DNA from: an uncultured Clostridium sp.
Lineage (GTDB): Bacteria; Bacillota; Clostridia; TANB77; CAG-508
Assembly: GCA_946497905.1 (NCBI GenBank)
Contig: CAMMMI010000024.1
Coordinates: 1 to 19,447, forward strand
Reading direction: 5' to 3'
Length of the DNA: 19,447 bases
The notes below the pieces were generated by a model. It did no database searches, was not told the DNA's origin, and saw nothing but the letters and a program-made list of their open reading frames with translations. The position numbers and the translations under genes were made by a program. Of the stretch, positions 16,340 to 19,447 are shown piece after piece. Numbering within the stretch: position 1 is the stretch's first letter; the number at the start of each line of letters is the position of its first letter.

Positions 16340-16377
16340 AAAAAAAAAGAAACAATTTTATTTCAAATTGTTCCTTT
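16340..16377 (-). terminator. Intrinsic terminator after pilin gene 3
   Basis: On the minus strand a 13-bp stem (AAAGGAACAATTT with AAATTGTTTCTTT, one G-U pair) with a six-base loop is followed by a run of T. It starts 16 bases after the TAA stop of pilin gene 3. Confidence 0.85.
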
Positions 16378-16392
16378 ATGTAGACTTTTTTG

Positions 16393-16764
16393 TTAAGCTG
16401 TCCAATCTGCTCCAGCCATATTAAAGATAACTGTTGTAATTGCACCTGCACCAAATACGAATATAGCACCTATGAAATATGGAAGTAATGTTTTCTTGTA
16501 TTCTGCTTTTTCTTCTGCACTACCCATCATATATTTAACACCTAATACAATTAATACTATAACTGCTAATACAGATGCTGCCATAGAAACTATTCCTAAT
16601 ACAGTATTACCAAAACCTTCAACTTGACTCGTTGCCTCAGACTCTTTAGCTGTAAATCCACTTGGATCAAATCCTGTTTGTGAAGCAGCCAATGACATTG
16701 TTGAATACATCATACTTGAAATAGTTATACCTAACATTGTAATCTTTTTCCATAACTTTTTCAT
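16393..16764 (-). CDS. T4SS pilin-like small membrane protein 3
   Basis: The protein has 123 residues. It starts with a basic signal peptide (1-26, ending SLA-A), followed by a soluble stretch (27-50). Two hydrophobic helices at about 53-80 and 93-115 are joined by the short loop MMGSAEEKAEYKKTLLPYF. This is the layout of the VirB2/T4SS_pilin family: a processed helical hairpin with a charged cytosolic loop that polymerises into the pilus or conduit. It is closest to pilin-like protein 2. AAGGAGG precedes ATG 16764. It has its own promoter and is followed at once by a strong terminator, so it is probably the most abundant product of the three and the best candidate for the major pilin (inference). 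Confidence 0.85.
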   Translation of the reverse strand: MKKLWKKITMLGITISSMMYSTMSLAASQTGFDPSGFTAKESEATSQVEGFGNTVLGIVSMAASVLAVIVLIVLGVKYMMGSAEEKAEYKKTLLPYFIGAIFVFGAGAITTVIFNMAGADWTA

Positions 16765-16834
16765 ATTTTTATCCTCCTTTATTTTTACTATATTAATTTC
16801 CTTTCTGGAATATTAAAAACAACTTATCATTTAT

Positions 16835-16863
16835 ATTATAGCATGAAATATATTTATTTGCAA
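16835..16863 (-). promoter_or_regulatory. Strong promoter of pilin gene 3
   Basis: The minus strand reads TTGCAA (16858-16863), 17 bases, TATAAT (16835-16840), with an extended -10 TGC. It lies within the 156-base gap between pilin genes 2 and 3. A weak AT hairpin (AATATTT/AAATATT) next to the pilin 2 stop is the only other structure seen in that gap. Confidence 0.8.
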
Positions 16864-16920
16864 CTTTCTTCGACAATTGTTTTAAATTTGTAATATTTTT
16901 GAAATATTATAGAAATAGTT

Positions 16921-17295
16921 TTAATTCAAATCTATAGCTATTTTATATACTATTTGTAATAGATTACTAATTCCAAATACTAATATACTTCCTATAAAAT
17001 ATGGTAGTAATGTTTTCTTGTATTCTGCTTTTTGTTCTGTACTTCCCATCATATATCTTACACCCATCACAATTAAACTAATAACTGCAACTAGAGAGCC
17101 TACAACTTGTACTACGCCTAGTACTATCCCAACTTTACTCTCGAAATTTGGAGAACTTCTGTTGACTTTCCCATAATTATCAAGATCTCCTAATCCATTA
17201 AGGTCGATTGCTTGGCAAATATTAGGTATAAAACATATAATTAATAGAAAAATAAGTATAAATAATATTTTCTTATTAATTAATCTATTTTGCAT
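16921..17295 (-). CDS. T4SS pilin-like small membrane protein 2
   Basis: The protein has 124 residues. The signal peptide (about 1-29) ends near CQA. A short polar stretch follows, then two hydrophobic helices (about 54-82 and 97-118) around YMMGSTEQKAEYKKTLLPYF. It is a paralog of the gene at 16393-16764: 19 of 20 or so loop residues match apart from the variable EE/EQ positions, and nucleotide similarity is high across the loop. AGGAG precedes ATG 17295. It follows pilin gene 1 by 18 bases and probably shares its transcript. VirB2-type pilin subunit is the best call. Confidence 0.83.
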   Translation of the reverse strand: MQNRLINKKILFILIFLLIICFIPNICQAIDLNGLGDLDNYGKVNRSSPNFESKVGIVLGVVQVVGSLVAVISLIVMGVRYMMGSTEQKAEYKKTLLPYFIGSILVFGISNLLQIVYKIAIDLN

Positions 17296-17313
17296 AACTT
17301 CTCACTCCTCATT

Positions 17314-17784
17314 TTATATAATTTTTAATACTTCTACAACTAGCTTCCATATTCCAAAAGAACCATATACAACTACACATCCTATTAAATATGGATACAC
17401 TAATTTCTTGTATTCTGCCTTTTCTTCTACACTTCCCGTTATATGTTTAATACCAATTACAATACCAATTACAACTGTAACAGCAGTCGCTGCAATTAAT
17501 AATACAGTATATAAATTGTTTGAAAAAGTTTGCAAATTGTCTGTATTTAATTCAAAAGTTTGTGATTCTGTACCGCCTACTACTGCTCCTTCTCCTCTTT
17601 CAAATTTTTCTGCATCATTAATCATATCATCTAACCCTCTTTGTTGTACTTTACTATTATCTCCATCTCTTGAAGGTTCCTTATATATTGTATCAAGCCC
17701 TAATACAGTTGTTTGCATACAAAAAGGTATTATTAAAATTAATATTAATATAATTACTAATAATTTTTTATTTTTTACTTTCAT
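17314..17784 (-). CDS. T4SS pilin-like membrane protein 1 with longer N-terminal domain
   Basis: The protein has 156 residues. The signal peptide (about 1-29) is followed by an added hydrophilic region of some 50 residues (about 30-82, Asp/Glu/Arg-rich). Two helices at about 90-115 and 128-153 flank the loop GSVEEKAEYKKLVYPYLIG. It belongs to the same family as the two following genes but is the most diverged, and its larger outside head suggests a tip or initiator pilin rather than a bulk subunit (inference). ATG 17784 is chosen because AAGGTGAT (17789-17796) lies six bases upstream, whereas GTG 17793 falls within that site. A TTGAAA-17-TATAAT promoter precedes it. Confidence 0.8.
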   Translation of the reverse strand: MKVKNKKLLVIILILILIIPFCMQTTVLGLDTIYKEPSRDGDNSKVQQRGLDDMINDAEKFERGEGAVVGGTESQTFELNTDNLQTFSNNLYTVLLIAATAVTVVIGIVIGIKHITGSVEEKAEYKKLVYPYLIGCVVVYGSFGIWKLVVEVLKII

Positions 17785-17812
17785 TATTATCACCTTTTTT
17801 CTCTTTTAGTTA

Positions 17813-17841
17813 ATTATACATTAAAATTTGACATTTTTCAA
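17813..17841 (-). promoter_or_regulatory. Promoter of pilin genes 1 and 2
   Basis: The minus strand reads TTGAAA (17836-17841), 17 bases, TATAAT (17813-17818), about 29 bases before ATG 17784. Confidence 0.75.
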
Positions 17842-17855
17842 TATTTTATTTGGGC

Positions 17856-17890
17856 AAAAAAATAATATAAAGCAAAAATTTACTTTATAT
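17856..17890 (-). terminator. Terminator after the toxin-antitoxin-like cluster
   Basis: The minus strand shows ATATAAAG, a ten-base loop, CTTTATAT, then TATTTTTTT. The stem is AT-rich and of moderate strength, and it lies just after the truncated DUF6922 copy. It insulates the pilin promoter from the upstream cluster. Confidence 0.6.
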
Positions 17891-17894
17891 CATT

Positions 17895-18032
17895 TTATTT
17901 AAATTTAATTACTTTTAAATCTCCATAGCAATATAACCTAGATATTATATACCTCTTATTTTTTCTTATATCTAATTTTTCGAATTGCGTATCCCAAAAA
18001 TATTTTTTTAATTTAGTTCTTTGTTCCATCAT
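17895..18032 (-). pseudogene. Truncated duplicate of the DUF6922-like gene (45 codons)
   Basis: The stretch 17912-18012 matches 19200-19300 with about seven differences in 101 bp. The reading frame ATG 18032 to TAA 17895 encodes MMEQRTK followed by residues 5-37 of the full protein, with one change (Met23 to Lys), then VIKFK and a stop. The rest of the gene, residues 38-98, is missing. It overlaps the end of the MNT gene by 20 bases, in another frame, and lacks a clear ribosome binding site. It is most simply a remnant of a tandem or recombined toxin-antitoxin unit. A functional mini-protein is possible, because the copied codons are nearly unchanged. Confidence 0.85.
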
Positions 18033-18312
18033 ACACTAATACTTCTTCTAAATCTTCTCCTTCTAATAAAGAACCTTCTATACTTCCAGTTGTTATAATA
18101 TCTATCTCTTTTTCTAATGCTTCTTCTAATGTAAATTTTACTTCTACTAGCTTAAAACCTTCTGCTACATCTTCTGTTCTAACTATAATATCTATATCAC
18201 TATTCTTTTTCTGCTTTTTCTTTGCATAAGAACCAAATACCCATATATACATTAGCTTATATTTTTTAGCTACTGGTTTTACTTTTTCACTAATTTTTTC
18301 TAATTCAGACAT
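18013..18312 (-). CDS. MNT-type minimal nucleotidyltransferase
   Basis: The protein has 99 residues. The motif FGSYAKKKQKKNSDIDIIV (26-44) holds the Gly-Ser and the two metal-binding Asp (39 and 41), and EIDIIT supplies the third Asp (71). This is the complete catalytic set of the polymerase-beta-type minimal nucleotidyltransferases. Such proteins usually act as the antitoxin of HEPN ribonuclease toxins (MntA/HepT type) by AMPylating the toxin. No HEPN partner is present here; the next sequence is the DUF6922 fragment. GAGGAG precedes ATG 18312 by four bases. A TATAAT-like hexamer (18351-18356) in the 58-base gap before it has no good -35, so read-through from the AbiEii gene is as likely. 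Confidence 0.9.
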   Translation of the reverse strand: MSELEKISEKVKPVAKKYKLMYIWVFGSYAKKKQKKNSDIDIIVRTEDVAEGFKLVEVKFTLEEALEKEIDIITTGSIEGSLLEGEDLEEVLVYDGTKN

Positions 18313-18370
18313 ATTACTCCTCTTATATAACTAATTTTAAATTTTAATATATTATACTTACTCTTCACAA

Positions 18371-19015
18371 TTAATTATTTTCTAATTTATCTTGAACTTC
18401 TTCTTGAAATTTAATAAAGAATTTCTTTATATTTTCCCAATTATAATCCACAAAAGTATTGGGTAAAATTTCATCTTCCGCGTCTTCAAAATAACTTAAT
18501 CCCATAATTATATTTACATAGTTTACATTATTCCCACATTTTTGTATTAATCCATTTACTAATTCATCAATATTAATATTACATTTCTCTATTATATTAT
18601 ATAAATCGAAAAAATCTTTTTTTGCTCCTCTTCCTCCTATTGCAACTAATTTCATAACTGCTATATCTAAAATACTTGCTAATTTTAATTTTGACATTTC
18701 TTCAACTTTTACAAAATCTTTTATCACTTTATTGGGATAATAGAAAAAACTTACTTGTACTCCATTTAAAAGAACATCACAAGTACCCTTTTGATTCTGT
18801 ATAACTTCTACATCTCCTATACTTTTTAATTCTTTTAATAATAATTCATTATTAAATTCATCTTCTACACAAAAATCGAAATCGTAAGACTCCCTTAATC
18901 CCAATTGTAATGATAAAGCTGTACCTCCTATCATATAATACTTATCTATACTAACTACTTCTGATATTTTTTTTAATAATTTATATCTATTCTCATCAAA
19001 TATATTCCAATACAC
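18371..19015 (-). CDS. AbiEii/AbiGii-like nucleotidyltransferase (toxin-type)
   Basis: The protein has 214 residues. It carries MIGGTALSLQLGLRESYDFD (28-47), the GGTAL...R-x-S-x-D-x-D motif of AbiEii-type nucleotidyltransferases. The second motif, AVMKLVAIGGRGAKKDFFDL (119-138), supplies the conserved Lys and the KDFFD acidic site. AbiEii toxins modify RNA or other substrates with nucleotides and are neutralised by a partner encoded upstream. The start is GTG 19015, sharing one base with the TAG stop of the DUF6922 gene (TAGTG), with GGAGAG about ten bases upstream. The next ATG would remove the first motif region's N-terminal helix, so the GTG is preferred. The protein is somewhat shorter than typical AbiEii but has all key residues. 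Confidence 0.88.
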   Translation of the reverse strand: MYWNIFDENRYKLLKKISEVVSIDKYYMIGGTALSLQLGLRESYDFDFCVEDEFNNELLLKELKSIGDVEVIQNQKGTCDVLLNGVQVSFFYYPNKVIKDFVKVEEMSKLKLASILDIAVMKLVAIGGRGAKKDFFDLYNIIEKCNINIDELVNGLIQKCGNNVNYVNIIMGLSYFEDAEDEILPNTFVDYNWENIKKFFIKFQEEVQDKLENN

Positions 19016-19311
19016 TAATTATTCACTCTCCAATATTCATAATTCATACCTTGCGTAGCTCTATAATATGCCATTTCTTCTTTTTTTAAATCAAATTGTT
19101 GTCTTAAATAATTTGCTACTAAAGGTTTTAAATCTCTACTTTTTATTGCTACTTCCTTTATATTTTCATCACTATATACACTCTTTAACCATTTTATTGC
19201 TTTTAAATCTCCATAACAATATAGTCTAGATATTATATATCTCATATTTTTTCTTATATCTAATTTTTCAAATTGTGTATCCCAAAAATATTTTTTTAAT
19301 TCTTCTGGCAT
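19015..19311 (-). CDS. DUF6922-like partner (antitoxin candidate) of the AbiEii-like protein
   Basis: The protein has 98 residues. It begins MPEELKKYFWDTQFEKLDIR and continues with YCYGDLKAIKWL and LKPLVANYLRQQF. This is the pattern of small proteins (DUF6922-type) encoded directly before AbiEii-like nucleotidyltransferases; the helical character and context suggest an antitoxin and possible autoregulator. AAGAGGTG is six bases before ATG 19311. The TAGTG overlap with the following gene fits co-translation of partners. A truncated second copy lies at 17895-18032. Family recognition is from the FWD...KLD...YGDLxAIxWL pattern; function is inference. Confidence 0.8.
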   Translation of the reverse strand: MPEELKKYFWDTQFEKLDIRKNMRYIISRLYCYGDLKAIKWLKSVYSDENIKEVAIKSRDLKPLVANYLRQQFDLKKEEMAYYRATQGMNYEYWRVNN

Positions 19312-19347
19312 TTTCTACACCTCTTTAATCTCTATTTATCGATATAT

Positions 19348-19376
19348 ATTATATCAAAAGTAATTTTATTTTACAA
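19348..19376 (-). promoter_or_regulatory. Promoter of the toxin-antitoxin-like cluster
   Basis: The minus strand reads TTGTAA (19371-19376), 17 bases, TATAAT (19348-19353), with an extended -10 TGA. The -10 is embedded in the near-palindrome gatatatattatatc (19341-19355), which could be an operator for autoregulation. Confidence 0.75.
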
Positions 19377-19389
19377 TAAATATCGTAAT

Positions 19390-19432
19390 TTTTCAGGATA
19401 AAGACATGAAAAAATTTTTCAAAGCCTGAAAA
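19390..19432. repeat. Nested inverted repeat at the right edge
   Basis: The arms ttttcagg (19390-19397) and cctgaaaa (19425-19432) enclose the 15-base palindrome tgaaaaaatttttca. No T-run follows on either strand, so it is not a classic terminator. It could be a protein-binding site or the end of an upstream transcript. Confidence 0.5.
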
Positions 19433-19447
19433 TAATATAAAAATCAA

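Larger units (their letters stand above)
16469..17465 (-). repeat. Three diverged direct repeats from pilin gene duplication
   Basis: The stretches 16469-16553, 16991-17075 and 17381-17465 share long runs (for example taatgttttcttgtattctg in the first two) and all encode the conserved inter-helix loop. The first two are clearly the closest pair. This shows tandem duplication of the pilin gene and is not a mobile element. Confidence 0.85.

Noticed and set aside
16260..16469. Small reading frame of 69 codons overlapping the end of pilin gene 3
   Set aside because: It lies across the terminator and promoter in another frame and has no ribosome binding site.
18351..18356. Separate promoter for the MNT gene
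   Set aside because: A TATAAT-like hexamer is present, but no -35 lies at suitable spacing and read-through from the preceding gene explains expression.
19352..19447. Open minus-strand frame entering from the right edge
   Set aside because: Only about 31 residues are visible, with no recognisable motif, and the frame overlaps the promoter, so it is not supportable as a gene end.

Overview
This is a very AT-rich window from a low-GC Gram-positive bacterium, most likely an anaerobic Clostridia/Firmicutes relative. All genes lie on the minus strand, so the biological order runs from high to low coordinates. The evidence is strong AGGAGG-type ribosome binding sites, TTGACA/TATAAT-type promoters, a PrgI/VirB4/VirB6/VirB8-like secretion gene set without outer-membrane parts, and Gram-positive cell-wall hydrolase domains (NlpC/P60, 3D, Amidase_3, M15). 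Whether it sits on a chromosome, an integrative element or a plasmid cannot be told from this window. No relaxase, coupling protein, integrase, tRNA, rRNA, CRISPR or insertion sequence is visible.

Right end (17856-19447): a nucleotidyltransferase toxin-antitoxin cluster. A DUF6922-like gene is followed, with a one-base overlap, by an AbiEii-like nucleotidyltransferase. A minimal MNT-type nucleotidyltransferase follows, and then a truncated 45-codon duplicate of the DUF6922 gene. A promoter precedes the cluster and a hairpin plus T-tract ends it.

Centre (9221-17793): a type IV secretion (T4SS) gene cluster. Three paralogous small pilin-like proteins come first. They are followed by a PrgI-like membrane protein, a membrane-anchored VirB4-N-domain/TraC-like protein, the VirB4 ATPase, a VirB6/TrbL-like polytopic protein and a VirB8/TcpC-like bitopic protein. 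The third pilin has its own promoter and a strong terminator, and a new promoter then starts the prgI operon. This layout would let pilin be made in excess of the rest of the machine. From prgI to the 469-residue protein the genes overlap or are tightly spaced.

Left (1-9180): the accessory, cell-surface part. A membrane-anchored protein of about 2,100 residues strings together at least seven recognisable enzyme domains: phage-tail-type lysozyme, C39-like cysteine peptidase, M15 metallopeptidase, class A beta-lactamase-like serine hydrolase, Amidase_3, 3D-type transglycosylase-like domain and NlpC/P60, plus a possible further lysozyme-like domain. Nearly all are peptidoglycan-acting folds. After it come a membrane-anchored protein with tandem NTF2-like repeats and, at the left edge, an anchored acidic protein with a flexible 7-residue GGSG[N/D]NQ repeat that is cut by the window.

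Working model (inference): the locus builds a Gram-positive T4SS-like envelope machine. Pilins and VirB6 form the extracellular and membrane conduit, VirB4 and PrgI power and gate it, and VirB8-like NTF2 proteins scaffold the outer face. The giant hydrolase remodels the wall of the donor, or attacks that of a neighbour. With no DNA-transfer genes in view, conjugation and protein or effector delivery both remain possible.
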